Source: Acinetobacter haemolyticus (GTDB lineage Bacteria; Pseudomonadota; Gammaproteobacteria; Pseudomonadales; Moraxellaceae). From it: a DNA stretch of 64,000 nucleotides. The position numbers and the translations under genes were made by a program. The stretch spans positions 186,001 through 250,000 of the forward strand of contig NZ_OVCN01000001.1 in NCBI RefSeq assembly GCF_900406815.1, read 5' to 3'. Shown one piece after another: positions 1-8,160 of this stretch. How positions within the stretch are numbered: the stretch's first letter is position 1; every line of letters begins with the position of its first letter. A model generated the notes under the pieces. The model saw nothing but the letters and a program-made list of their open reading frames with translations, was not told the DNA's origin and did not search any database.

Positions 1-111
1 GGTATGAATGGGCAAGCTGATCAAGGTTATTTCTATTGGAAACCTGAAGATGAATTTATCCTGCGTTTGGATGCCATATTGGGATACTGTACTGAGGATA
101 AATTACAATGA
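1..111 (+). CDS. recB: C-terminal end of upstream gene, probably RecB (partial)
   Basis: An open frame enters from the window edge and stops with TGA at 109-111, giving the last 36 residues of a protein. The fragment is too short to show a domain. It reads as a compact C-terminus containing GYFYWKPEDEF. The identity as the RecB subunit of exonuclease V rests on position: it ends 49 bp before the recD open frame on the same strand, and recB-recD adjacency is the usual gammaproteobacterial order. It could be another gene. The coding call is firmer than the name. Confidence 0.6.
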   Translation, partial: GMNGQADQGYFYWKPEDEFILRLDAILGYCTEDKLQ

Positions 112-115
112 GGTG

Positions 116-230
116 TGTAGATAAAATGGGTAAATTTAAATTAAACAAAATCTTATCTTGTGGATAAGCATGTTTATAACCTTGTGGACAAGCGTGTGGG
201 TAAGTTTGAGGATAACTCTGTGGAAAAACT
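116..230 (+). repeat. Cluster of DnaA-box-like 9-mers, six on an exact 12-bp period
   Basis: Near-copies of TGTGGATAA (reverse complement of the DnaA box TTATCCACA) start at 159, 171, 183, 195, 207 and 219, exactly 12 bp apart. Read as boxes on the minus strand they are TTATCCACA (perfect), TTATAAACA, TTGTCCACA, TTACCCACA, TTATCCTCA and TTTTCCACA. A further one-mismatch copy sits at 116-124, out of phase. Because 12 bp is four codons, the array would encode a four-residue repeat if recD begins at GTG 160. It may instead lie in front of the true recD start. Confidence 0.7.
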
Positions 231-252
231 AAACAATGATCAGTCAGAGCAA

Positions 253-1971
253 ATGACTTGGTTGAATATGTGGAGTAATTATCTTACACAAGTTCCATTT
301 TCTCAATCAGCTCAAACAGTTAGCGCTGCACAAGTGCTTCAGCAACTGATCGAAGCCAGTCTACAAGGCGATAGTTGTATAGATGTTGATTCACTTCAAC
401 TTGAAGCTTTGAGTGATTTAGCTATTTCAAGCGAAAACGCAATGACTCAAGTCGCCCCATGCGTCTACGATCAGCAGGGCTTGGCATTATACCGATATTG
501 GCAGCTAGAACAACGCTTGGCACAGCAGATTTGTCGATTAAAACGACAAATGACACAAGCAATTGATGTTTCTGAATATCAAGCCTTACTAGATGATGAA
601 TTTCAACAAGCAGCGCTGAAAATGGTACTTGAACAGTGGTTGAGTATTATCACGGGTGGTCCGGGGACAGGTAAAACGTATACTTTGGCACGCATCATTG
701 CTGCTTTGAACCAAATTATTCCTGATATTCGTATTGCTATGGCTGCACCAACGGGGAAGGCCGCGCAGCGAATGCAAGAGGCATTGCAAAACTCATTTAA
801 CGATCCAAAATTAATTGCATCGGGTTTAGTCACCGATGAATTGCGTAATCAAACCACACAGACCCTGCATCGTTTATTGGGTATGGGAAATCGACAAATT
901 CCACGATTCAACGCAAAACAGCCACTACCTTATGATGTTATTGTCGTTGATGAGGCTTCTATGTTGGATTTAAGCCTTGCAACAGCCCTATTTGAAGCTG
1001 TGCCTGATTCTTGTCGAATCATTTTATTAGGCGATGCCAATCAATTGGCTTCCGTCGATGTCGGATCAGTTTTAGCGGATTTACAGCAAGTCACGGACTT
1101 AGCAGGGAATCGGGTACAACTTAAAAATAGTCGTCGCTTTTCAGATGAAGCTAAAATTGGTCAATTGGCACGGTTTATTCAAACACAACAAGATTCTGCA
1201 AATCATCATTCAGTCTTAACTCAACTTGAACAGGAGATTGTAAAGCCTGCTTCTTTGCAAGAAATGGTTTTGAGTAAAGAAATGTCTGATGCGATCCAGT
1301 TGGAATATTTACCTGAGCAACAGGGTATAGAGGTTGAACAATATCAGCAGAAATTGATGTATGGATTTCAAGGTTATGCTGAAATATTAAAAGTTTATTT
1401 GCAGGCAGATCAGCCAGAGCAATATATCCAAAAAGTGATAGAGACTTTTGATGATTATCGAATCTTGGCGGCAGTGAAACATGGTGTTTTAGGGATTGAA
1501 CAACTCAATCGCTATGCCGAAAGATGGTTGAATCAGCAGCTTAAACAAATCGCGGTTGCAGAATGGTATGTCGGTCGTCCTGTAATGATGACTTATAATG
1601 ATTATCAGCTCGGGATCTCAAATGGTGATATCGGGATCTGCTTTAAACATCGGACCCAACCACAGCAATTCGAAGTGTTTTTCCCTAGTTTAAATAAATG
1701 GATTTCTGCCCATCGATTGCCACGTAATATGCAAACCGCTTTTGCTTTAACCATTCATAAATCCCAAGGCTCTGAGTTCACCCATACCGCAATTGTGCTA
1801 GATGCAAATGCAGAAAAACTCCTTAGTCAGGAACTGATTTATACAGCAGTTACACGGGCTAAAAAAGTGGTCACATTGCTGGCGGATCGGAATGCTTTGT
1901 TACAAGCGCTTACAGTACGCACAGTTCGCCGCAGTGGTTTAGTACAAAAGATCAATTTCCAAGGATTGTGA
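253..1971 (+). CDS. recD: RecD, exonuclease V (RecBCD) alpha subunit, 5'-3' helicase
   Basis: This is the fast 5'-3' helicase subunit of RecBCD, which processes double-strand ends for recombination repair. The sequence shows a superfamily 1 Walker A (GGPGTGKT at about 644-677), a Walker B VVDEASMLD, a motif III region ILLGDANQLASVDVGSVL, and C-terminal motifs with FALTIHKSQGSEF and YTAVTRAKK. The frame is open from GTG 160, but the first 31 codons are the 12-bp repeat array. ATG 253 (572 aa) is therefore preferred. Neither start has a strong Shine-Dalgarno. It lies directly downstream of the probable recB end, which fits a recB-recD operon. Confidence 0.93.
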   Translation: MTWLNMWSNYLTQVPFSQSAQTVSAAQVLQQLIEASLQGDSCIDVDSLQLEALSDLAISSENAMTQVAPCVYDQQGLALYRYWQLEQRLAQQICRLKRQMTQAIDVSEYQALLDDEFQQAALKMVLEQWLSIITGGPGTGKTYTLARIIAALNQIIPDIRIAMAAPTGKAAQRMQEALQNSFNDPKLIASGLVTDELRNQTTQTLHRLLGMGNRQIPRFNAKQPLPYDVIVVDEASMLDLSLATALFEAVPDSCRIILLGDANQLASVDVGSVLADLQQVTDLAGNRVQLKNSRRFSDEAKIGQLARFIQTQQDSANHHSVLTQLEQEIVKPASLQEMVLSKEMSDAIQLEYLPEQQGIEVEQYQQKLMYGFQGYAEILKVYLQADQPEQYIQKVIETFDDYRILAAVKHGVLGIEQLNRYAERWLNQQLKQIAVAEWYVGRPVMMTYNDYQLGISNGDIGICFKHRTQPQQFEVFFPSLNKWISAHRLPRNMQTAFALTIHKSQGSEFTHTAIVLDANAEKLLSQELIYTAVTRAKKVVTLLADRNALLQALTVRTVRRSGLVQKINFQGL

Positions 1972-1995
1972 ACTTATTCTTCAAAATTCACATCT

Positions 1996-2015
1996 TTGTA
2001 AGAAAAAGCTTACAA
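1996..2015. promoter_or_regulatory. Perfect GacA-box-like palindrome TGTAAG-N6-CTTACA
   Basis: TTGTAAG at 1996-2002 and CTTACAA at 2009-2015 form a perfect 7-bp inverted repeat with a six-base spacer. It contains TGTAAG-N6-CTTACA, the published upstream element recognised by GacA in front of rsmX/Y/Z genes in Pseudomonas. It lies 25 bp after the recD stop and just upstream of the structured RNA candidate. That it binds GacA here is inference. It could also be a simple hairpin at the end of the recD message. Confidence 0.5.
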
Positions 2016-2222
2016 GGATTCGAGATATTGTCGCTAGAGCAACAGGCTGGTTTTTGAGATTATGAACACACAAAGAGCCTAGCATGGAAAGTTAGGTAAA
2101 TCGCAAAAAGAATAATAATAATGTCGTGATGACAGCGGGCTTACAGTGAGGTAAGTGATAAAAGAGGAAATTTACAGCCGCTAAGCCTTGTAGTTTTGGG
2201 AGAGACTACAGGGCTTTTTTAT
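2016..2222 (+). ncRNA. Candidate structured small RNA downstream of recD
   Basis: No convincing ORF is present, but several nested stems end in a clear intrinsic terminator. They are CCTAGC/GTTAGG around an ATGGAAA loop (about 2088-2106), AGCGG/CCGCT (about 2134-2183) enclosing CTTAC/GTAAG, and the terminator hairpin at 2184-2215. GGA motifs occur in the loop at 2094 and in the internal GAGGAAA near 2165, which is compatible with CsrA/RsmA binding. TTACAAGG at about 2011 could also pair with CCTTGTAG at 2186. No strong promoter is visible and the 5' end is unknown. I do not recognise a named RNA family. It could be the recD 3' UTR. Confidence 0.45.
2184..2221 (+). terminator. Rho-independent terminator
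   Basis: AGCCTTGTAGT (2184-2194) pairs with ACTACAGGGCT (2205-2215) across a 10-nt loop with one G-U pair. A run of six T then more AT-rich sequence follows. It ends the recD transcript and/or the structured RNA upstream of it. Confidence 0.85.
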
Positions 2223-2467
2223 TTTTATCATTTTTTGATGCATTTATCTAACCTTATTTGCTTCATAAAATTTTAAAACGGAAATGGATGAGGAGGAGAT
2301 AAGGGTAGGCATAAAGACGATTTTCATAAGAGGGTAAAATTTTAAAAACACAATTTATGAGGAAATCCCTTGTTAGACAGTTTTTTTTAATTATTAAGTT
2401 AATTGTTATACAGAATCGTACGTTTTTGCTTACACGCAGATAAGAAAAATGCTATTTTTCTCCACAA
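2223..2467. other. Non-coding AT-rich stretch with a GGA-rich patch
   Basis: No supported ORF lies here. At 2280-2297 four GGA trinucleotides fall within 18 nt, followed by further GG-containing runs and a GGAAAT near 2363. This is the type of motif density found in CsrA-binding RNAs. A run of eight T at about 2381-2388 lacks a convincing upstream hairpin. A -10-like TAAAAT lies near 2267. Function is unknown. Confidence 0.35.
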
Positions 2468-2495
2468 TTGATTGTGACAGAATAGTCGGTATAAA
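2468..2495 (+). promoter_or_regulatory. Sigma70-type promoter for a candidate small transcript
   Basis: TTGATT (2468-2473), a 16-bp spacer and TATAAA (2490-2495) make a good sigma70 promoter reading rightward. No gene on the plus strand starts within the next 1.7 kb, so the expected product is a short RNA ending at the 2631-2656 terminator. Confidence 0.5.
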
Positions 2496-2501
2496 GAGAA
2501 G

Positions 2502-2656
2502 TGATTTTTAAATTAAATAACAAAAATGATGTGTAAATTGCATGCAGAGGGTAAGAAAGGCAAGCGAATACAAAAAAGATAAATAATAAAAAGAAATTAA
2601 AAATGACAATAATAACAATTTCAGCGCAAAAGCCCGAGTTTAACTTGGGCTTTTTT
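2502..2656 (+). ncRNA. Candidate ~155-nt A-rich small RNA
   Basis: This interval lies between the promoter at 2468-2495 and an intrinsic terminator at 2631-2656. It is A-rich with single-stranded character. Two tiny frames of 18 and 14 codons (ATG near 2529 and 2541) are rich in lysine and arginine but have no convincing ribosome-binding site. The call rests only on promoter-terminator spacing. The terminator may alternatively serve the leftward hydrolase gene. Confidence 0.35.
2631..2656. terminator. Bidirectional intrinsic terminator
   Basis: AGCCCGAGT (2631-2639) and ACTTGGGCT (2643-2651) form a 9-bp stem with a 3-nt loop. Six T follow on the plus strand, and a four-base T run follows on the minus strand. 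It can end both the candidate small RNA and the leftward serine hydrolase gene at 2675. Confidence 0.8.
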
Positions 2657-2674
2657 GTATGCTTGAATTATAGA

Positions 2675-3973
2675 TTACACCAAATCATTTTCCGTACGAT
2701 CAGTTGCAAATAATGAGCGACGTTGTTCCTTTGGAATCTTTGGACAGTTGGTTGAGATTTGATAGAGAGTTTTGGCTAAGGCTGGTAAATGTGTTCCCAC
2801 CACTGATTTTCCTGTCGTGAGTAATGACACACTGATGTCACGCTCAGGATCAGCCCAACATAAAATGTTAGAAAAACCGATATGACCGAATGCTTGTCCC
2901 GTCATTGGACCAAACAAGCCGATCGGGTTACTACCTAACATTGGTCCAAGCGCATAGCGCATCGGTGCGAGTAATGTTCGATCTAAGCTCACCCCAGACG
3001 TGGGTAAGGTTGAACGGAATACTGTTTTGGCACTCATAATTTGCTTGCCTTGATATTCACCACCGTTTAATAACATTTCAAAAAAACGACCAGCTTGGTC
3101 AGCACTGGTATAAATATTTCCTGCTGGACAAATGGTATCCATAAAACGACTGTCATTGGTTACATCTACAGCCAGTTGTAATCCACCTCCTAGGACATGA
3201 TTTAAATATTTATCCGTTCCTAAGCTTGGATGAATACCAGTTGCGTAGTTAAGTGCGACATCAGCACGATATTCAGGTTTCAAACCATAATTGAAATAAT
3301 CTAACCCCATTGGTTTTTCAATTTGTTCTGCCAAAAACTCACGCACGCTTTGTCCAGTTACGCGTTTGACGATTTCGCCCAAAATATAGCCAGCCGTTAC
3401 AGCATGATAGGCGAGATGGGTTCCAGACGGTGAAACAGGTTTGGCTGCGCAAAGTAACTTTAAAATTTCTTCTTGATTAAATAAAAGTTCAGGTGTGACT
3501 TCAGTATCAATGCGAGGAATGCCGCCACGATGAGAAAGCAAATGAAAAATAGTTGCACGACGTTTGCCATTTACTCCATATTCAGGAATGTAATAGCTGA
3601 TGGGATCAAGTAGATTGAGGTCGCCACGTTCATCTAGCATATGAATCAGCATGGCCGTCACCATTTTGGATGCTGAAAATAAGCATATTGGCGTATCGGG
3701 AGTTGCTATTTTTGCATCAGCAGCTAAACCTTCTGGTGAATTCCCTTGAGCATAGCCAATACTACGATTTAAAAGGACTTGCCCTTGACGGCGCAAACAT
3801 AAGGTAATGAGGGGGTAATTTCCAGTTTTATACAGGTTTTCCACACTAGTCCAGATTTTCTGAACTTGTCTTTCAGTCATCCCGCCTAATTCTGCTGCGA
3901 CTTCATCTTTTGAGCGAATCACTTGATTTAAGTCATGGGGTACATAACAGGTATTGGTTGATAAAATTTTCAC
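2675..3973 (-). CDS. Serine hydrolase of the beta-lactamase / EstB family
   Basis: A 432-residue protein of the serine beta-lactamase-like fold (Pfam Beta-lactamase), a family that includes esterases, carboxypeptidases and class C enzymes. The nucleophile motif SxxK is SASK at about residues 100-103. The second motif is a Tyr in LAYHAVTAGY in place of the usual YxN, and a late HIG in FGHIGFSN fits the HxG triad element. No signal peptide is evident, so it is probably cytoplasmic and not a resistance lactamase. The start is GTG with GAGGG upstream. It is transcribed alone toward the 2631-2656 terminator. The substrate is unknown. Confidence 0.85.
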   Translation of the reverse strand: MKILSTNTCYVPHDLNQVIRSKDEVAAELGGMTERQVQKIWTSVENLYKTGNYPLITLCLRRQGQVLLNRSIGYAQGNSPEGLAADAKIATPDTPICLFSASKMVTAMLIHMLDERGDLNLLDPISYYIPEYGVNGKRRATIFHLLSHRGGIPRIDTEVTPELLFNQEEILKLLCAAKPVSPSGTHLAYHAVTAGYILGEIVKRVTGQSVREFLAEQIEKPMGLDYFNYGLKPEYRADVALNYATGIHPSLGTDKYLNHVLGGGLQLAVDVTNDSRFMDTICPAGNIYTSADQAGRFFEMLLNGGEYQGKQIMSAKTVFRSTLPTSGVSLDRTLLAPMRYALGPMLGSNPIGLFGPMTGQAFGHIGFSNILCWADPERDISVSLLTTGKSVVGTHLPALAKTLYQISTNCPKIPKEQRRSLFATDRTENDLV

Positions 3974-4097
3974 GATTCCCTCGCACTATTTTTCGTTTTC
4001 TTTCGTCTCTGTCATAAATTGAAAACAGAATTTGGCTAGTGTGCATCTTTTAATCGGGGTTGTCAGCTGCCGAATTGCCAGTAAACATAAAACATTT

Positions 4098-4126
4098 TTG
4101 CAATATAAAGATAGATCACTTAAAAT
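4098..4126 (+). promoter_or_regulatory. rpsO promoter
   Basis: TTGCAA (4098-4103), a 17-bp spacer and TAAAAT (4121-4126) form a strong sigma70 promoter. The predicted start near 4133 gives an 80-nt leader before rpsO. Confidence 0.7.
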
Positions 4127-4155
4127 AGACCACTTGCTGTAGTGATGCACGGCAG

Positions 4156-4172
4156 TCAGTTCTCGTAACTGA
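4156..4172 (+). promoter_or_regulatory. Hairpin in the rpsO leader
   Basis: TCAGTT (4156-4161) and AACTGA (4167-4172) pair across a 5-nt loop, about 40 nt before the rpsO start. In E. coli the rpsO leader folds into an S15-binding operator. This hairpin is a candidate part of an equivalent site, which is inference. Confidence 0.4.
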
Positions 4173-4212
4173 TCAATATCGTTTATTTTTTTAAGCATCT
4201 CGGAGAAATCGA

Positions 4213-4482
4213 ATGGCTTTAACTAACGCAGATCGCGCAGAGATCATTGCTAAATTTGCTCGTGCTGAAAATGACACTGGTTCACCAGAAGTACAAGTTG
4301 CTTTATTGACTGCTCAAATCAATGATTTGCAAGGTCACTTTAAAGAGCACAAACACGACCACCACAGCCGTCGTGGTTTGATTCGTATGGTTAACCAACG
4401 TCGTAAATTACTTGACTACTTAAATGGTAAAGATCACGGTCGTTATGTTGCTTTGATCGGCGCATTAGGTTTACGTCGTTAA
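4213..4482 (+). CDS. rpsO: 30S ribosomal protein S15
   Basis: An 89-residue protein, exactly the usual length of S15, which binds 16S rRNA in the central domain of the small subunit. Diagnostic segments are [17 protein letters not shown], the [11 protein letters not shown] region and [11 protein letters not shown] near the C-terminus. CGGAG lies 9 nt before the ATG. It is followed by pnp, the conserved rpsO-pnp order, with two hairpins and a second promoter between them. The leader hairpin at 4156-4172 suggests autoregulation. Confidence 0.98.
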   Translation: MALTNADRAEIIAKFARAENDTGSPEVQVALLTAQINDLQGHFKEHKHDHHSRRGLIRMVNQRRKLLDYLNGKDHGRYVALIGALGLRR

Positions 4483-4546
4483 TTCGATTTGGCTTTGTTT
4501 TCGGTATTTCGCATGTTGCTATGCTTTATCGCTGAAAAGAGAGTTT

Positions 4547-4600
4547 CATCTAATTCACATTAGATGATTTTTAGAAGGGGCGCTTGTTCGCTCCTTCTTT
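4547..4600 (+). terminator. Two hairpins between rpsO and pnp (attenuator / processing site)
   Basis: CATCTAAT/ATTAGATG (4547-4566, 4-nt loop, followed by ATTTTT) is a weak terminator. AGAAGGGGCG/CGCTCCTTCT (4573-4598, 6-nt loop, one G-U pair) follows at once and is trailed by T-rich sequence. In E. coli the equivalent region holds the rpsO terminator and an RNase III site in the pnp leader. A similar role is likely here. Confidence 0.6.
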
Positions 4601-4659
4601 GCGTTTAACTTTTTTAAATTTTGGTCTAGTGTGATGGCTTCTAAGCTTTGTCATTTATC

Positions 4660-4665
4660 TATAAT
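4660..4665 (+). promoter_or_regulatory. -10 element of a likely pnp promoter
   Basis: A consensus TATAAT lies at 4660-4665, about 65 bp before the pnp start, with no good -35 hexamer at normal spacing. It would give pnp its own transcript with a leader of about 58 nt, besides read-through from rpsO. Confidence 0.45.
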
Positions 4666-4729
4666 CGTTGTAGTCTGAATGCCAAACCTTAGGGGTCTCA
4701 CTAGAATTAAAACTAGGAAAATACAATAC

Positions 4730-6823
4730 ATGTCTATGTTTAATATCATTCGTAAAGAATTTCAATTTGGTCAACACCAAGTTGTTTTAGAAACGGGTCG
4801 CGTTGCACGTCAAGCAAATACAGTTTTAGTCACGATGGGTGGTGTAACTGTTTTAGTCGCAGTTGTTGCGCAACCTAAAGCAAAAGCGGGTCAGGATTTC
4901 TTCCCACTTACTGTTAACTATCAAGAAAAACAATATGCTGCTGGTCGTATCCCAGGTGGTTATGGCAAACGTGAAGGTCGTGCTTCAGAAGCTGAAACCT
5001 TAATTTCACGCCTTATTGACCGTCCAATTCGTCCGTTGTTCCCAGAAGGTTACTTCAACGAAATCCAAGTGACTGCAACTGTCGTTTCTTCAGACAAGAC
5101 TATGGATGCGGATATTGCAGCGATGCTCGGTACTTCAGCGGCATTGTCGATTGCTGGTACACCTTTCCGTGGACCAATCGGTGGTGCGCGTGTTGGTTTG
5201 ATCAATGGCGAATATGTTTTAAACCCGAACTTCGAACAACTTGCAGAGTCTGATCTTGATCTTGTGGTTGCAGGTACGGAATCAGCAGTATTAATGGTTG
5301 AATCTGAAGCGAAAGAGCTTTCAGAAGACCAAATGTTAGGTGCTGTGCTTTTCGGTCATGACGAAATGCAAATCGCGATTCAAGCGATTAAAGAATTTGC
5401 TGCCGCTGCAGGCGCTGTTGAATCAACTTGGGTTGCTCCAACTAAAAATGAAGCATTACTTGAGCAATTAAAAACTGCTTTCGAAGCGAAAATTTCTGAA
5501 GCATATACAATTGCGGTTAAACAAGATCGCTATGCGGCACTTGATGCACTTTATGCAGAAGCTGTAGCTCAGTTCGTTCCAGAAAATGACGAAACGGGTA
5601 TTGCAGATGAAGTAAACGAATTATTCGAAGATCTTAAATACCGTACCGTACGTGACAACATCCTTTCAGGTAAACCACGTATTGATGGTCGTGATACCAA
5701 AACTGTTCGTGGTATCGACGTTCAAGTGGGTGTATTAGATCGTGCACATGGTTCTGCATTATTTACCCGTGGTGAAACTCAGGCGTTGGTAACAACAACT
5801 TTGGGTAACACACGTGATGCATTGATGGTTGATACCCTTGCTGGTACTAAAACTGACAACTTCATGTTGCACTATAACTTCCCTGCATACTCTGTAGGTG
5901 AAACAGGTCGTGAATCAGGTCCTAAGCGTCGTGAAATCGGTCATGGTCGTTTAGCACGTCGTGGCGTTCAAGCTGTTCTTCCTGCGGCTGATCGTTTCCC
6001 GTATGTGATTCGTATCGTATCTGACATTACTGAATCTAATGGTTCATCTTCAATGGCTTCTGTATGTGGTGCTTCATTGTCACTTATGGATGCAGGTGTT
6101 CCACTTAAAGCACCAGTTGCAGGTATTGCAATGGGCTTAGTGAAAGAAGGTGAGCGTTTCGCAGTTCTTTCTGACATCTTGGGTGACGAAGATCACTTAG
6201 GTGATATGGACTTTAAAGTCGCAGGTTCTGCAAACGGTATTACTGCACTTCAGATGGACATCAAGATCGAAGGGATCACTGAAGAAATTATGGAAGTTGC
6301 ATTAAACCAAGCATTTGCTGGTCGTATGCACATCTTGAATGAAATGAATAAAGTCATTTCACGTGCACGTGCAGAAATCAGTGCGAACGCGCCAACTTTC
6401 GAAGTGATCAACATTAACCCGGACAAGATTCGTGACGTGATTGGTAAAGGTGGTGCGACCATTCGTGCCATTACAGAAGAAACCAAGGCTGCGATTGATA
6501 TCGAAGACAATGGTACAGTTCGCGTATTTGGTGAAACTAAAGCTGCTGCTCGTGCTGCGATTGCAAAAATCCAAGCACTTACTGCAGAAGTTGAACCAGG
6601 TAAGATCTACGATGGTAAAGTGATTCGTATCGTTGAATTTGGTGCGTTCGTTAATATCATGCCAGGTACTGATGGCTTACTTCACATTTCGCAAATCTCG
6701 AATGAGCGTATTGCAAACGTGACTGACGTATTGAAAGAAGGTCAGGAGTTGAAAGTACAGGTTGCTGATGTCGATAACCGTGGTCGTATCAAGTTAACGA
6801 TGAAAGACATCGAACAAGCTTAA
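4730..6823 (+). CDS. pnp: Polyribonucleotide nucleotidyltransferase (PNPase)
   Basis: This phosphorolytic 3'-5' exoribonuclease is a core RNA degradosome and mRNA-turnover enzyme. Two RNase PH domains (N-terminal with [19 protein letters not shown]; second with [12 protein letters not shown] and a [16 protein letters not shown] active-site region) are followed by a KH domain containing [10 protein letters not shown] and an S1 domain near [20 protein letters not shown]. The open frame extends to 4679, but ATG 4730 with AGGA about 12 nt upstream gives 697 aa, the length I recall for Acinetobacter. ATG 4736 is an alternative. RNase E is encoded farther along this window. Confidence 0.97.
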   Translation: MSMFNIIRKEFQFGQHQVVLETGRVARQANTVLVTMGGVTVLVAVVAQPKAKAGQDFFPLTVNYQEKQYAAGRIPGGYGKREGRASEAETLISRLIDRPIRPLFPEGYFNEIQVTATVVSSDKTMDADIAAMLGTSAALSIAGTPFRGPIGGARVGLINGEYVLNPNFEQLAESDLDLVVAGTESAVLMVESEAKELSEDQMLGAVLFGHDEMQIAIQAIKEFAAAAGAVESTWVAPTKNEALLEQLKTAFEAKISEAYTIAVKQDRYAALDALYAEAVAQFVPENDETGIADEVNELFEDLKYRTVRDNILSGKPRIDGRDTKTVRGIDVQVGVLDRAHGSALFTRGETQALVTTTLGNTRDALMVDTLAGTKTDNFMLHYNFPAYSVGETGRESGPKRREIGHGRLARRGVQAVLPAADRFPYVIRIVSDITESNGSSSMASVCGASLSLMDAGVPLKAPVAGIAMGLVKEGERFAVLSDILGDEDHLGDMDFKVAGSANGITALQMDIKIEGITEEIMEVALNQAFAGRMHILNEMNKVISRARAEISANAPTFEVININPDKIRDVIGKGGATIRAITEETKAAIDIEDNGTVRVFGETKAAARAAIAKIQALTAEVEPGKIYDGKVIRIVEFGAFVNIMPGTDGLLHISQISNERIANVTDVLKEGQELKVQVADVDNRGRIKLTMKDIEQA

Positions 6824-6840
6824 TCGCTGTTTGATATACA

Positions 6841-6867
6841 AAAAGTCCGCTTCGTGCGGACTTTTTT
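6841..6867 (+). terminator. pnp terminator
   Basis: AAAAGTCCGC (6841-6850) pairs with GCGGACTTTT (6856-6865) across TTCGT, with a T run included. It sits 18 bp after the pnp stop and excludes an early start (ATG 6854) for the next gene. Confidence 0.9.
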
Positions 6868-6907
6868 ATGGCATGATATTTTTAATTTAAACCTAAATAC
6901 GAGCGCT

Positions 6908-8131
6908 ATGCAGCTTTATTATTTTTACCGCCACCATAGTGAAAATACAATTTTTATGAGCGTGCAAGAACAACAACAGCATACGCTTGAATTTCTATGG
7001 GTGGATAGCTTAAGACAAGATTTAGTGAATCATGCAGAGTCTTGGCAAAACAATATTTATGAACATACTGGTCTTGTATTAAATGAATTTCATATGCGGG
7101 ATTTGTTGAATATTGAGCATCCATGCGCTTTTGACACTGTCGAAGAGTATGATTTATTGGTCTTCCGTAAGCTGATCAGTGCGGATGATCAGATTTATGA
7201 AAATGATCCTGTGCAAGATGTGCATGAGAGTGTATTTGGTCTTGCAACGACGCCCATGAGTTTTATCTTGACGCCACAAGTGTTGGTGAGTGTACGTGAA
7301 CAGGGAAATATGGCAGTTGAAAACTATGTTCAACGTTTACAGCTGATTATGGAACGGACAGTTTCGGAACAAAATAAAGCTCGCAAATTACCGAGTACTC
7401 CAGCAGATTTGTGTTTACGATTATTGAATAGCATGATTGATGGCTATCTAAATTTAAGAAGTCCTTTGACTCGTCGTGTTGAATATTGGCAACAACAGTT
7501 GTTACAGGGCAATCGTCGTTTTAAGCAGTGGCATCAACTATTTCATGAAGATATGGCATTTCAGCAAATCGAAAATTTATGTGAAGAACAAATCGAAACT
7601 TTGCAGGAATTTCGAGATGAGTTAGTGGATAACTATCATCATGTTGTGGGTGAACGAAAATATAAAACACAAGATATACTTTTGGTACGTCTCAATGATT
7701 TGATGAGCCATATTGAACGTGTGCAAAAACATACGCTTCGATTGCGGAATGCGATTCAATCAGCAATTGATTTACATTTTTCTGCTACGGCAAATCAGAC
7801 CAATGAAAATATGCGTATCTTGGCGATTATCACGGCTGTATTCGCACCATTAACCTTATTAACGGGGATCTATGGAATGAACTTCGAGTTTATTCCTGGA
7901 TTAAAATCACCTGTTGGATTCTGGATTATGTTGGGTGTGATGCTGATGACCACCATATTGCTGCTGTACTATTTCTATCAACAGCATTTAGTTGGACGAG
8001 GTGAGCGTAGTGTGATTGATTTGCTGGCGCAACAGCACAAGCAACGTAACATTAATTTGTTGTGGTTCTTGGATTATGAACCTATTAAACAAACACTCAA
8101 AGAAGTGGAGAAAATGACCAAGCTGAAATAG
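6908..8131 (+). CDS. CorA-family divalent metal ion transporter
   Basis: A CorA-type inner-membrane channel for Mg2+ or related divalent cations. It has a long cytoplasmic N-terminal domain with a charged helical region, then two C-terminal transmembrane helices. TM1 ends in the family signature YGMN (FAPLTLLTGIYGMNFEF), and TM2 follows at about GFWIMLGVMLMTTILLLYYF. The tail is short and basic. The ATG at 6854 overlaps the pnp terminator, so 6908 (407 aa) is chosen; 6956 is possible. Neither has a strong Shine-Dalgarno. It could act in zinc or other metal flux, as some CorA relatives (ZntB) do. Confidence 0.88.
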   Translation: MQLYYFYRHHSENTIFMSVQEQQQHTLEFLWVDSLRQDLVNHAESWQNNIYEHTGLVLNEFHMRDLLNIEHPCAFDTVEEYDLLVFRKLISADDQIYENDPVQDVHESVFGLATTPMSFILTPQVLVSVREQGNMAVENYVQRLQLIMERTVSEQNKARKLPSTPADLCLRLLNSMIDGYLNLRSPLTRRVEYWQQQLLQGNRRFKQWHQLFHEDMAFQQIENLCEEQIETLQEFRDELVDNYHHVVGERKYKTQDILLVRLNDLMSHIERVQKHTLRLRNAIQSAIDLHFSATANQTNENMRILAIITAVFAPLTLLTGIYGMNFEFIPGLKSPVGFWIMLGVMLMTTILLLYYFYQQHLVGRGERSVIDLLAQQHKQRNINLLWFLDYEPIKQTLKEVEKMTKLK

Positions 8132-8160
8132 TTTATCTAAGCTCAGTCATTTTCTTTTGT

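Noticed and set aside
159..230. Plasmid-type iteron origin
   Set aside because: No rep gene, no AT-rich unwinding element beside it, and the setting is a chromosomal recBD operon.
160..252. N-terminal 31 codons of the recD open frame as real protein
   Set aside because: They consist almost wholly of the 12-bp repeat and lack a Shine-Dalgarno; ATG 253 was preferred, though GTG 160 cannot be excluded.
2016..2222. Naming the RNA as 6S, tmRNA, RNase P or 4.5S RNA
   Set aside because: None of their conserved cores was recognised; the length between possible closing pairs resembles 6S RNA but the sequence does not.
3986..4198. 70-codon leftward ORF between the serine hydrolase and rpsO
   Set aside because: It covers the rpsO promoter and leader, has no ribosome-binding site and shows no familiar features.
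6854..6907. Earlier ATG for the CorA gene
   Set aside because: It would start inside the pnp terminator hairpin.
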